From contig CM057141.1 in assembly GCA_029964075.1 (NCBI GenBank), positions 10,540,001 through 10,604,000 of the forward strand: a stretch of 64,000 nucleotides of DNA, in the 5' to 3' direction. The position numbers and the translations under genes are program-made. The stretch is from Patiria pectinifera (taxonomy: Eukaryota > Echinodermata > Asteroidea > Valvatida > Asterinidae). Positions 11,420-23,495 of the stretch are shown piece by piece (the first letter of the stretch is position 1; each line of letters begins with the position of its first letter). The notes under the pieces are model-generated. The model saw only the letters and a program-made list of their open reading frames with translations. It was not told the origin of the DNA and searched no databases.

Positions 11420-14400
11420 TTACAACAAACTGTTTTGATTGGCTGAGGAGTCCAGGAAGATTTCGGCGTGCTGGTTGAATTCCTCAGCGTATCGCATGTG
11501 TAAGTTGTGCTTCCCTTCTGGCATCATCAGAACCCTGAGAAGGAGGTTAAGATACCAACAGATAAAGGTCAATCAGCCAATTACATGGAGCCATGTTAAT
11601 TGTTTTCGTTTTGCAGGAAGAAAACTTAACTTATTGGTGATCCGTGGACAGAACTACAAAATGGTGTTTGTGTTTAAATTCCGTAACTTGAAAAGTAGAT
11701 GAGTAATTCGAATGAATCTTGTACTAAAAGAAAGCTCATTGATTGGGCTTTCATATCCTAGATTTTGATAGTGCTATATGCAGATCTTTATTAAGAAAAT
11801 GGTCCTGCCATTTGGATTTCCTTGTTTTTTTACTCACCCTGTATGGACACAAAGACGCTTGAATGTGCATGGAGATTTATATTTTGGCATGCCTTCAGAC
11901 CATTCTTGCTTTGAACATGAGCCCTGCTCACCTTTGGTTTGTGTATTTCTTCAGTATATATGACTAATTTATTGGGGGGTTTTTTTTGGGGGGGGGGTGG
12001 GTTTGATGTCTACAGATCAGGGTTTTTGTCTGCATTTATTTATAATTGTCCAAGCCCTTGAACTGAATAAAAGGGCATTGCTGAAGTTTTATAGTTTTAC
12101 ATAAAAATAGCTTACAATGGGTACAAAACATGCCCAAGCCAAGATACTGAAGAATAGTCTTCAACAGGCAACCTACTAGTCTATGAATGATAAAATCTTG
12201 AATGACAAAAGCATGGCAGCTATTGACCAATCAACAGGTGCAGCCAAATGTCTGCTCTAAATGACATCACAATTTCTAAAGGTGGCTCTGATTGGCTGGC
12301 ACATGGGGTCGCATCAAATTTACACGCACAGATACATCAGATGGTCGTAGCGTGGCTCGGCACACGTGAAGGTCTGATCTTGGGACTAGCAACCTACCTG
12401 GATCCTCTGATGTGCTGGTTCAGGAAATATGGGTGTTCTATAGGCACCATGGGGTCCTTCTCGCCGTGGATGATCAAGGTCGGGCACGTTATCCTGCGGC
12501 AATCCGCCATGCATATATCGGTGCGGTTCTCGGTGCAGATGGTTCGGATGCCGTCAATCCAACCACTCCATAGCTTCTGGAAGTACTCTGCGCCGTACAT
12601 CTCCACCATTGGAGCGCGCATTCTCTCGCTCCACTTGGAGATGTCTCGAGTTGCTGAAAAGTTTGGAGAAAAAAATTCAATCCAAAACCATTTTTGTGCT
12701 CACAAACATGTGGTGAACTGATGATAGGATTAGCTTTGTAGTTGAGTCTATCGCAATAACAATGTATGGTGCTTATATAGCGCTTTCCACCAAAGGTAAG
12801 TTTCAAAGGACTTCACAATTATCACCCCTGTTCATCAGGCCAAGAGACCACTTTTCTGCAGCCGAGATCAGCAATCTGGTCTCTTCCCTCACAGATACCC
12901 ATTTATACTCCTGGGTGGGGAGAGACAAGTGTTGTAAAGTGCCTTGCCCAGGAACACAAGCACCATGTTCCCCGTCGGGGTTTGAACCCGTGTACCATGG
13001 CACGACAAGTCCTCTCTAAAGCAAATCACAAGTATCGAGGATGAACAATAACAAAGGAATGCCTTTGTCATAGTTCATCTGAATAACTTGCGACTTGACT
13101 TTAGACTAAAGGACTTGTGATCGACTTGCAATTGACTTGTGATACACTTGTGAGGACTTGAGAGGACATGCGAGGACTTACAGGGACCTGTGAGGACTTG
13201 CAAGGACTTACATGGACTTGTGAGGACTTGCGAGGACTTGTGGGGACACAACTACAACACTGGATAGAATATAATGAGGGACAAATGAGGACTTCAAAGA
13301 AGTGACTAAACTGACAGTAGAGCCTGGGACATGTTAGCAAAAGTTCCATTGGCAATTTTTCCTGGCTAACAAAATTTGTGTAACTTTATGCTATAAGTAT
13401 TACTGATCTTCTTGCTAATAAAACAAATATTATCTTTTGGTTTTTCAAAGACAACGTCCTTAACAGGCCGTATTAAAAACATGTATGAAATGACACAAAT
13501 TTCAGCCCAAGCAAAAATGCGGGTAGACACTGAATTTCAAATCAAAAAGAATTCAGTGTTTGATCTGTACCTTCATAAGCCTCTATGTCCTTGTCCGTTA
13601 CATATGCATTTCCTCCCCATACTAGCAGTTTCTGCACGTGATCGGGGTAGGTTGCCGCTATGATGATGCCTATGATACCACCGTCACTCCAACCCAGCAC
13701 CGAGTAACGATCATGTCCAAGAACCTACAACCATAAAGTGGTCACATTAGTCAAATGCTGATTTGCCAATACGCAGTCTAACGGTTGCCAAGGCTTTGTA
13801 TCGTACGTTGATAAGCAAAGTTAATCCAATTATGTAACTGGACACCAGTGGCTTATTTCCGGACCTTTGACAATGGGCACGCGCTTGCGAATGCGTGCAC
13901 AGGCTTACACATTTTATGAATCTTAACGGCGACGAAAATAAACCATAATTAATCTATTTGTTGATTAAGTGTTGGGAGAAAACTGGGGGGGGGGGGTGGT
14001 GGCAAGGAAAAACCTACCCAAGCAAGCAAATGCCCAACCTACATAAGCAAGCAAATGCCCCCCGTAGCGCCACCACTGCCACTTGCTAAGGGCAGCCCAC
14101 TACATACACCAGGTCTAAATGGATGCTGGGGCTAAGACTTGATCAAATGCAACAAGTTAATGATGAAACTAGCTGATATACCACGCCTGACACCTTTGTT
14201 TTTAATGTCAACAACTTAATTTATCCGTATGTCTCAATAACAAAGACACTAGTCTTAACTGGGCAGTCAAAATGGCATTAAAGTAGACGTCAGTTGAGTG
14301 AAAGGGAGCTGCTCTAAATCCTATTTTATGTCAATCATTTGCGGTAAAGGAAATGAGCTCCATTTAAAGTAAACAATTGCATTATCGTTGACGGAGGCTG

Positions 14401-17400
14401 TTTGCTGGTGTTGTCCCAATGACAGGCTGATCACTAACTTAGTCTCAATATAAGGCCATCAGATGTGTATCTACGTGCTCACGTTGAGTTTGCTATCCAG
14501 GGCACACACTGGCAGTGCATCGTCGGCGCAGAGGATATGCGTTCCAATATTGTTATCAATATTCAGTGTTGTAGGACTCGGACTCGGGACTCGGACTCGA
14601 GTCCGGACTCGAGTCCTTTTTTCAAGGACTCGGACTTGGACTCGAGTCCTTTGCTCAAGGACTCGGACTCGGATTCAGACTCGGACCCCAAGGACTCGAG
14701 GACTCGGCTTCGAGTCCGGCTCGAGTCCGGCAAAATCGGGTCTTTTTTAGGTGTTTTATTTCAATTATTTTATGTCTTTCACCTTGATTTGGTTTTGCTG
14801 TGGAACCGAATTCCGCAGTTCTGCCGCTCGCAAAAATAACTTGCCGATTGATCAATGATCAATTGATTCATTCCAACCTAACAGTTATGCTATTTACAAG
14901 TTTTTTAACCTTTACTGTAAGAAAGGGAAATAAAGAAAAGCAACAAATGTGAAGAATAATTACTGAAGATCATATGCTAATTGTAATTGTCACTTTACTG
15001 TAGTATCTGCGTCAATATCTGTAAGCTTCTACGCATACTAAGGTAAAAGTTAATGCAAGTTTTTTTTTTTTAATGTACATTATAAACATAATGAATGCAT
15101 TGCATAGTGCATACAGCCAAAACCATTACCCCTTCTCTATCACCTGACATTTGATAGTGACATTTTGAAAACGTTAATATAGTATTGGTGAACCGCGACT
15201 TGAATTTGATACATAAGGACTCGGACTCGGACTCGAGTCCTTTTTTCAAGGACTCGGACTCGGACTCGGACTCGGACATCAAAAATTGACAAGGACTCGG
15301 ACTCGGACTCGAGTCCTTTGCTCAAGGACTCGGACTCGGACTCGGACTCGGATGAGGAGGACTCGACTACAACACTGTCAATATTGTTATCTTGACATGA
15401 ACATTCACCGCAGACCTACTTGGTGTGTGAGAAGCTTCATATCTTGTAACTGCCGTCTCCAAGCACTAACGCTGAATATACCCAAATAATTGTGTAAATT
15501 ACTGGGAAAAAGCTTCCTGTCGGCTTGGAGCTCATACCCATTAGTATATTTGATGTACTAGTTATATCATCAATCTGAAGCAACTTTCAACTGCAATTTG
15601 TTTGGAAGGATTCTCTCTTCAGAAAATGAATGCTTCATCGACAGATCCTTTGGCCGTGTCCCCGCTCTTTGTCGCTTTCCGTAATTGTTTCATCAGCTTC
15701 CTTGGATTGCTGATCATAGCTGGAAACATTCTTTCCATTGTCGTGACTCGTCGCGTACCAGACTTGGCAGACAGTACTAAGATCTTGATGACATCTTTGG
15801 CAGTAGCTGACCTCACAGTTGGCTGTTTGACAGCAGTTAGCGTCGTAGCTTCGGCTATGAACCGCTGGCCCTTCGGCGATGTTGCTTGTCACGTTTTCAC
15901 CATTGTGACAATGACAGGTTTTTTTGTGTCAATATTTTCCCTCATCTGTTTGAACATTGAGCGCTATATTGCCGTCACCCGACCCTACAAGTTTTCTGTG
16001 TGGTGCTCCCGGCGTCGTGTTATTATCAGGGTCATTTTATCAACAACTGTCTTCTGTGTTCAATCATTTCAATAAGCCTATTTCGAGTACATGCCCAGTA
16101 TTTCCAAGCTTCAGCTGTATGTTCTGTCGCAAATAATTCTCCAGTTTTAAACATTTTGGTCCTTCTATTCTTTTGCATAATTCCAGAGTTTATCATGACG
16201 TGTACATACTATCGCATCATTAAGATCAGCCGAGAGCATGAGAAGCGAATCAACCAAAACGATCCCAACAACAAAAACAACATTCGGGACAACAAAGCTC
16301 TGAAGATGTTCGTTGTCGTCACTCTGGCTTTTGCAGTTTGTTTCACCCCACAAATGATTACCAGAACCATTGTGGCTCACACCAATGTGGAGATTGCATA
16401 TTGGCTTCACTTTATGGTGACGTGGCTAGTTACATCCAACAGTATCTGCAATGTTTTCATCTACTGTCTGTTCAATCGCTCCTACCGTCAGAAAGCCAAG
16501 AAAATCATCATGAACAGATTACTCTTTTGCAAAAGTTCAGTGGAGCCTGTGAACATTCCAGTTTAAAGGGAAAGGTAGCATCGCAGACCCCCCTCCCCCA
16601 ACTTCAATTTGTTTACATTCCCTGAACAGGACTCCTGACAATGACAATGGCTTATGGGGCAGAGACATGGGCAACAACCAAAGAGATGGAACAAAAATTG
16701 ATAACACCACAGAGAGCTATGGAAAGGAGAAAGCTCAATCTATCATTACGGGCCAAAATCAGACAAACCGTCATATATGACAAAATACAACGTTCAAAGA
16801 TGTCATAGAGAAGATCAAGGAAATGAAATAGAGATGGGCAGGGCACCTAGCAAGAAGACAAGACACCAGAATAGACCAAGTGACACACAGAATGGCAACC
16901 AAGGACAGGCAGAAGAAGAGGTAGACAATAAAGAAGATGGAGAGATGAAATCACCACATACAAGAACACGGCAACATGGAGTAGAATGACAAACAGAAGA
17001 GAATGGAAACTGCTTGAGGAGAGCTTCATCCAACAATGAATGATCACAGCCTGATGATCATGAATGTGGACAGGACTCCTGAAGGCCTGCTTTTTGAAAA
17101 AGTTAAACATGTGTCCGTCGAGAATCACCGTTTTTACACCTTTGATCTCACTCTTGCACCAGTATAAGAGGTTGAAGAAAACTCTGTTTAAAATATCACA
17201 AGATATTAGATTGTGCCATATTGAGTGTTTTGCTGGTGAAATACTCAGGTTATTATGAGAGAAAAAATTGACGGCTTTTCCCATTTCGAGACTGATCATT
17301 GCTAGTTAACATGTTTGAGAACATATCTTTTAATATTCAGTGTTGAGTCATTAGCAACATAGTTCGAGGCATTGAGCCTTGTTTTGGGTAGACATAGTGA

Positions 17401-17461
17401 GGGTTTCGCATCGATGTATATTTTTTTGATGAAAGCCAATGTGCCAAGACTAGTTGGTTGG

Positions 17462-17499
<38 letters not shown>

Positions 17500-20400
17500 G
17501 ACATTTGTAAAGCACCAAAATCGTTTTATTTTCCATTCAATTCACTGTACCTACAGGGGTATCCCTATTTCCTTCAATTTGCGGCCTCATCAGTTGCTGG
17601 ATTCAGGTGGCCTCATAGTAGCAGCAGGTAAGTGAATTGAATGGGACATAAACAATTTGATTTTATATAGACTTACAAGCCTCATTTGGATGGGAGTTGT
17701 TGCTCTAACCCTAAAACAAGTATATCAATGATGTTGTCGTAGGATTTCTCCCTTGATAAAAACTTGGAACCATTTTTTCTTTATGATAAGCGGGGGAGGC
17801 ATTTTAAATTCAAGTAAAAATAAACTTCAACTGCCACCCACGCCCCACATTATATGGTTGCAATATCGTGTGTCAGTACAGTAATTAATGACAAGTAGTG
17901 TACACAAATTGCACAGAATATTGTCAATGTTCAATCAAAAGCTATTATCGATTAAACAGGGCAATCAAAATTGCATTACAGTGGGTGGCAAAATCTCATT
18001 TTGTCAATTACTTCAGGACAGGAATTGTGCTGCATTTGAAGCCAAACTTGAAGTTGATCTTTACACAATAGCAGATGTCAATGCAGCAATCAAAATTGCA
18101 TTATCAGCGACGTGCATATGACAGGCTGATTACTTTTGTAATTTTTAATATAAGGCCATTAGATCCAGCGTTTTGCAGTTGAGTTGATGAAACACTCAAT
18201 CATGTATGACACAAGGGAATCTTGTTCCAACAAAACAGAATCACAACGATTCTGCGAATGAGTATTCAACACAGACCTAGATGGTGTGAGAGAAGCTTTC
18301 ACAGTCTTGTTACTGCCATGGACAAGAACCAATGGTGACTCTACCCAAGTAATTTCTGTAAACAAAAACCCAATTTTCCTTTCAGCTTGAAGTAAGAGCA
18401 GTTAGCCATTCAACTATTTGGTATACTGTTTCTATATTGCATCTGAAATCAATTTTAACTGCAATTTGGTTGAAAGGATTCACTCTAGAAAAGGGGAGCA
18501 ATTGAAAAGGGAAAAATGAATGCTTCATCGACAGAGCCCTATTTTGCCAAGGTCACCCCAGACTACTGTTTGGTGAACGCTGTTGTAGAACGGCCAAGTA
18601 GAACACGTAAATGGAACCCCTACGTTGAAGCCGCTGACCTCGCACAGTCTTGCCTCGCAGAATAGCCAACACAGAGGGCGGCCAGGTAGTCAACGTGAAA
18701 GCGCACACGACGGCGATTCCTGTGCAAAAACGCAGTCATGAAAAATCGACGAAACGGATCGCCGGTCCGTACGGAAAAATTAGGACGACTCGAAGTGTCC
18801 GACCCAAAAGGGCAATTTCTATAGATGAATACGTCTCCACAAGATTTTCACGAAATAGATATATGGATTTACTCAAGAACTAGGAACTTCCAAGGTGGGT
18901 TGATCTGTCGCAAATGGAAGAGTTTTAGAAAAGGGATATTAAGTCCAAATTTCAGCCAAGGAAATTAATTCTGGTTAAAATAAGAGCATTTTGAAACTTC
19001 ACTTTCAAACTCGAAAACTTTACTACACGAGAACAAAGAAATGTCTCCACAAGAATACAAATTTCAGTATGTGTGCACACACACACACACCCCCCCCCCC
19101 ACACACACACACACCGTCGTGTTTTACTATACGCCTGAGGACAACCTATTGTGTTTCCCTTTGACCCTCTAATAACACTTTCCCATAGACTAAGCACATA
19201 ACCGTACAATCGAGGACCGGTTTTAACAATAGGCACCGTCGTCCGAGGATCAAAGGCCCCTTTGTGCTCCTTTTGTTGTCTGTCCTCGAGCGTAATACAA
19301 TACAAGAGCACACACACGGACGGACAAGGCAGAAACAGTATGCCCATTCGGCTTTGCCGGCAAGGCATAACAAATTAAAGTTCTAGTTTTAGCAAAGACC
19401 TACTTCGACTAAGGCATGATTGTTGATTGTTTAAAGCTGCGTCCTTAGCGCGTGCTCTTCAACAAATTTAGTTGTTTTATTCCTTTTGATAAATCTTAAA
19501 CTTGTATGCTTCATTCCAACCACAAAAGCTCCTGTTTTCCTTCTTTTTTTGACATAAGCAACCCTCTGAAAAGAAGCTTTTTGTTTTGGGCACAAACAGA
19601 TCTGATTTGCGGGCAAACTAACTCCTGATCCCTATATTATCGCTACTGATTTTACGGTGGGGACCAGCCTACCCTGCGAGAACGGAATTATTGTCTGGCA
19701 GCCAATAATTCGAAATTGTAAAGTAATAATTCAATAACTAAACAAGGGTTTAGATGTATCATACAAAAGTAAAATTGACATGACTGCGTGTGGAGGTGAG
19801 TTCAGATGTGCCTTTCCTGTTTGACCAATGTTTGTCAATATTCAGAAAAACAAGGGTGACGAAATGGGGGCAATAATACATGTAGATCCTTCACTCACGG
19901 ACATGAGACTGGCTGCGTCTTTTGAATCTCTCTGGAAGAAATCCAGTGGGAAGTCTCTATCCGGAGGTCTGGACTTGCCGTAACCTCTAGGATCATACGT
20001 CACCAGCGTGTACTTGTCCTTGCTCAAGCCCTCAAACTGTGGCCCCATATCTTTCCGGCCCGATCCTACAGGAACAAATATAGGTTTTACAAATCAGGAA
20101 CTCGAAATCCCTTGGTATTTCACAGGGTTGCCTAATCAGGATTTTTCACTTTTTATTCTGTGGGGAAGAGTTAAAACAAAAAGTTCAGCATGAAACCCTT
20201 ACAATGGGCGATTCCTTTCAGGGCTTTTGTTTTCTTTCTCCTTTTTTTTTTGGGGGGGGGGTTAATTCTATTTTTTTCATAAACTGTTTTCATGCTTTCT
20301 TTTGCCAGGCTTTCTTTTGCCAGGCCACACACGACTGGTAATATGGCTATGATTTACAGGTTATGGGTAGGTTTTATACATTTAATGTACCACAAAGAAA

Positions 20401-23400
20401 AGATTACATCAAATGCCAATAAAAAGCTTATCTTGTAACAGCATCATGAACGAGAGATTCCCATGGAGTTTTCACAATTTTGTACTTTATCGCACATTTC
20501 CGCCTTGCAGAGCTCCAGATCACATGGAAGGTTAAACCTTCTTTGCATGGGCGTCAATCGGTGGGTGACTGGGAAGACAAGTCCCCCCCTTACCCCCCCA
20601 GTTTTTGAAGTGGGGGATATCATATTGTTTGTCCCCCCCCCCACTTTTTTCGTCCCCGAATAAAAATTGTAGCCTACTCTACTGATTCTATAGCTCAGAA
20701 TAGCTGATTCAATAACTCCAATAACTTGAAAATGATGTTTAAAAGATGATATTTTACTAAAAAGAAATTGGTTTTAGTGGTCAGAAATTGCCTCAGAACA
20801 CACCACAGTGTCTAGAATCCAAAATTTTTCAGGGCCCTTAAGCGGGCCATGAACCCACACCGTTAGGGCTTCGCGCTCGCATTAGTCCCGATCAAGGTAT
20901 ATCCCCCCCCCCTTTTGTGAAGCAATTGACGCCCTTGATTCTTTTTAAAATCAGAGAGTGCATACCCACCGAGAGCTCCAGGCAGCAGCAGCACTGCATG
21001 GTTCCCCTTGCCTGTCTGGTCATAGTGCAGCTCAACACCATTCACTGCTACTTTACTTCCCTCACTGCAAAAAAAAAAAATACAATTGAGACAACGGTTA
21101 TGAAATATTAATTCTAAAGCCATTTACAAATGTTTCCAATTGGGTGAATTCCTGAATTGGGTCATTCCTTGTCAAGTTAGGTTATGATGAAATTGAAGCC
21201 CATTAGTTCATTGGAGGTTGTGTTTTTTATTCCTCTGGACATGGGAGAAGCCAGTAGGTATTTTTGTCAAGTGTTTTGCGTACTTTGGGCAACTTCTGAG
21301 GTGAATGGTCTGCAAAACTAAGTTTTGTTCGTTACTTTGGTTTGTTGCAATTGAATGCTGGGTAGCACATGTGGTGTAAATCAGGCCAATCTTTGTAATT
21401 TTTATTGAAGATTTAGGCCCATGAAGAGATCGAGGTCATCCAAGAGCTATGATCTAAAGATAACTAAAGAATTCATGAAATCATTGTCGCTTGAACAAGT
21501 GGCTGTTGTACAATCTAGTGATGCCGCTAGATTTAGCACTGGTCCCAGACCTGTGGATGGCTAAATATGCTAAATATTAAAATAAAAAAACATGTCAAAT
21601 GGTTCTTAAAGTTTTGCTGAACGTTTACAAAATTTAATGCAAGCTGGCCTGTATCTAGCCCAGGTTGGACTCCGTTGTGTACACGCAACGGAGTCCAGGG
21701 TATGAATCTCTCCTGCCACAGCGTAAAAAAACCCACATTTTTTGCATAATTTTACCTGACGGAGGAAGCTGAAATTTCGCTTACATATTCCTTTTGTCCA
21801 GAATTGTGCCTGCGCTGGGTTTAGGAAAGGCAAATATGTCCGCGGGCGGCGTGTTTACCGAAAATAAACTACAATCCCACACTTTCGTTGAAAAAAATTT
21901 CAGTACGAAATCCCCGTGTGAAGATTACGCATGGATGCTTCGTTCTCGAAAAAACGTAGTCCTAGGATCATTCATATGGGTATCCTACCACCGAAAATTT
22001 CGCCCTCTACCGGCGCGCGACTCCACGACTCCATGCCTCCACGGCTCCGCGCCTCCACGGCTCCGTCACGTCCAGTGCCCCGTCACAAGGGCACCCTCCC
22101 TTCCTTGAGAAGACAAGTGCTTTCGCTGTACTTAGCACTTTTTGCGTGTCTGTATATTATTGTACTTTATGCCCACTGACCCCATCTGTTTCCATACTTA
22201 CCGGTAGACCTAGATAATCAATTCCTGACATCGTTTTTCTGACGGCATTACTCTAGTCCTATCCTCACATCACCGGCCTCGATCCAAGGCTCCAAGTTCA
22301 TAAAAAAAAAACTTGCTCTAGCGTTGCCCTGCATTCTATAGTTACTCCGACCTCGCTGTTGAAGTCATGCTGCGTGACGGAGACTCTCAACATGGTGGAT
22401 AAGTCGGTACAACTATAGGATACAGGGCCACTCCATTCTATATCCGCGCATCCATGGCTGCGTGGATGCACAGTTGGTTTTCTATAGCGCACTCTTTAAA
22501 ATTTACTTCATACCCACTCAGCATCCGCGCATCCAATAAAGCGCCCTCTATTGATTAAAATTTATTTCATGCCCACCCCGCATCTGCGCATCCACACATC
22601 CAGGCTTCCAATAACATGCCATCTATTGAGTATTGATTAAAATTTACTTCATGCCCACCCCGCATCCGCGCATCTGCGCATCTGCGCATCCACGCATCCA
22701 AGACGGAATGAGTGGGTAGGTTGGGGTTGGTTTTAGATAGGGAAATAAAGTAGTGGGTCCTATAGGATAAATAAAGTAGAGGGTCCTGGGGTAAATAAAG
22801 CGCCCTCTATTGATGACTTCATGCTCATCCACCCCGCATCCGCGCATCCGCGCATCCACGCATCCAAGACATCCCAAGCCGTGTCACTCGGTATATACAC
22901 TACGTACTTGTCAATAATCCCTCTCTATAGCGCCCTCTATTGATCACAATTTACTTCATGCTCATTCACTCTTTATACCGCCCTCTATTTTTTTTTATAC
23001 ATCTACGTTCATACCGTACCTGCGTATGCATAGGCATGATAGGAGAAGTCTCATAATACCAACGTTGCTTCGTTCTCAAAAGAGTGCCATTCTACTCAAC
23101 GACCCCATTCCGGTAATCCTTACTTTTATAGTTTTACTAGGACCCCGTTCCTATATAGGAAGGGAAAGACTCACCAAAACAATTGACTAAATGACACTCA
23201 AAATTGACATTCTCATATTTCTTGACACATCGGAACAATTGGCAATGACACCTTCTTGAATATCACTGTCCTAGAACTAGTATGAGGCTCCACGGAGCCT
23301 CAAACTCATACTGTACTCAGTCATAGTTCTAGCATGTCTAGGAGTAGTCACTTGTCAGAATTTCTTTTCATCACAAAATACCTGAATTTACCTGGACATG

Positions 23401-23495
23401 TTTCTGGCAACTACTCTTCGCAAACTCACACCACCAGCTTTAGCAACAGTGGACACATTCCCGCACTTTGACGAGAAACAAAGCAAAAATGCCAT
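11420..23495 (-). CDS. BPHL: Biphenyl hydrolase-like / valacyclovir hydrolase (BPHL), mitochondrial-type serine alpha/beta hydrolase
   Basis: BPHL-family enzymes hydrolyse amino-acid esters such as valacyclovir and homocysteine thiolactone. Six exons on the minus strand: 23392-23495, 20970-21064, 19899-20065, 13571-13724, 12398-12653, 11420-11534. They total 297 codons (296 aa; human is about 291). Exon 1 starts MAFLLCFSSK and is Arg/Ser-rich with almost no acidic residues, fitting a mitochondrial presequence. The mature part opens with KVAVNGVELHYDQTGKGNHA and an LLLPGALG oxyanion-side loop, followed by YDPRGYGKSRPPDRDFP. The nucleophile elbow is GWSDGG (Ser135), the acid is in IIHGEKDPMVP (Asp241) and the histidine in PEGKHNLH (His268), so the triad is intact. 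The gene shares a 213-bp upstream interval with PDCD5 and converges on TONSL. A dead GPCR and several transposons lie in the intron between 13725 and 19898. Confidence 0.94.
12764..13012 (-). mobile_element. SINE with MIR-like core, family C, copy 1
   Basis: On the plus strand it reads 'gcttatatagcgctttcca', 'gttcatcaggcc', 'gtgccttgcccaggaacacaag' and GGGGTTTGAACCCGTG, so the tRNA-like head is on the minus strand. The CTTGCCCA..GGTTTGAACCC arrangement recalls vertebrate MIR. It matches 41068-41336. Confidence 0.7.
13087..13262. mobile_element. One-ended hAT-like fragment with GGACTTG repeats
   Basis: About ten GACTTG/GAGGACTTG units end at ACTACAACACTG, the same terminus as the element ending at 15377. 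No matching left end is visible, so this is probably a truncated copy. It lies in the last part of the BPHL gene, between exons 5 and 4. Confidence 0.6.
14564..15377. mobile_element. Non-autonomous hAT-like element with GACTCG subterminal arrays
   Basis: Termini are CAGTGTTGTAG and CTACAACACTG (inverted). It is flanked by the exact 8-bp duplication TCAATATT (14556-14563 and 15378-15385). Eight-bp TSDs and CAG/CTG ends are hallmarks of the hAT superfamily. Both inner flanks are arrays of GGACTCG with GGACTCGAGTCC palindromes (14571-14730 and 15215-15365). The 480-bp core is AT-rich and non-coding. Confidence 0.88.
15626..16566 (+). pseudogene. Rhodopsin-family GPCR, intronless, broken by one frameshift
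   Basis: The ATG at 15626 starts MNASSTDPLAV with an N-glycosylation site (NAS). TM1 has the GN pair (LLIIAGNILS), TM2 LAVADL, ECL1 RWPFGDVAC, and TM3 ends ERYIAV rather than DRY. The frame is lost at about 16057, within TM4, and resumes in another frame at SIISISLF. TM5 follows with CIIPEF, TM6 with FAVCFTP and TM7 with NVFIYCLF in place of NPxxY; the reading ends KSSVEPVNIPV and TAA. Position 3.32 is Thr, not Asp, so it is not a normal amine receptor. One base change would restore the frame, so it is either a young pseudogene or an assembly error. It is nested in a BPHL intron on the opposite strand. Its style fits the large single-exon GPCR expansions seen in echinoderms and other invertebrate deuterostomes. 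Confidence 0.8.
16639..17069 (+). mobile_element. 5'-truncated non-LTR retrotransposon (3' end of reverse-transcriptase ORF), dead
   Basis: Broken reading frames give MAYGAETWATTKEMEQKL, then TPQRAMERRKLNLSLRAKIR, and later HTEWQPRTGRRRG and REWKLLEESF. This is the typical C-terminal part of endonuclease/reverse-transcriptase proteins of LINEs. Several stops and shifts interrupt it. The 13-bp ACAGGACTCCTGA occurs just before (16626-16638) and just after (17070-17082), a clean target-site duplication that fixes the boundaries. Confidence 0.75.
17463..17497. repeat. (CAAT)n microsatellite
   Basis: About eight CAAT units (caatcaatcaatcaat). In a BPHL intron. Confidence 0.9.
18080..18560 (+). 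pseudogene. Truncated duplicate of the GPCR locus (upstream flank plus first codons)
   Basis: Sequence here matches the flank of the GPCR. It shares 'atataaggccat' with about 14448, the block around 'cagacctagatggtgtgagagaagc' with 15410-15435, and the start itself, 'aatgaatgcttcatcgacag', with 15625. The translation gives MNASSTEPYFAKV and then similarity stops. The copy therefore has the promoter-side region and start but no receptor body. It lacks the hAT-like element at 14564-15377, so that insertion postdates the duplication or was not copied. Confidence 0.65.
19075..19113. repeat. (CA)n and C-run microsatellite
   Basis: CACACACAC, a C-run, then CACACACAC. In a BPHL intron. Confidence 0.9.
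20549..20934. mobile_element. MITE with GGGCGTCAAT ends
   Basis: Inverted ends GGGCGTCAAT and ATTGACGCCC; C-runs near both ends and 'agtccccccc' blocks resemble the other GGGCGT elements in the window. No clear TSD. It lies in BPHL intron 2. Confidence 0.6.
21664..21698. repeat. Small perfect hairpin
   Basis: GGACTCCGTTG, an 8-base loop, then CAACGGAGTCC. In BPHL intron 1. Possibly the core of a palindromic MITE. Confidence 0.7.
22017..22075. repeat. Short CTCCACGGCTCCGCGC minisatellite
   Basis: Four imperfect units of CTCCACGGCTCC-type sequence in BPHL intron 1. Confidence 0.6.
22497..22990. repeat. Tandem repeat of GCGCATCC and a longer unit
   Basis: Clusters of GCATCCGCGCATCCACGCAT alternate with 'gcgccctctattgat' and 'acttcatgcccaccccg'. 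Several irregular periods. In BPHL intron 1. Confidence 0.75.

Noticed and set aside
12248-12721. 157-residue plus-strand frame
   Set aside because: Antisense shadow of BPHL exon 5 (12398-12653), which carries the conserved IIHGEKD motif.
18650-18883. 77-residue basic open frame downstream of the duplicated GPCR start
   Set aside because: No recognised domain, no splice support and an Arg/Lys bias typical of chance frames; not enough to call a gene.
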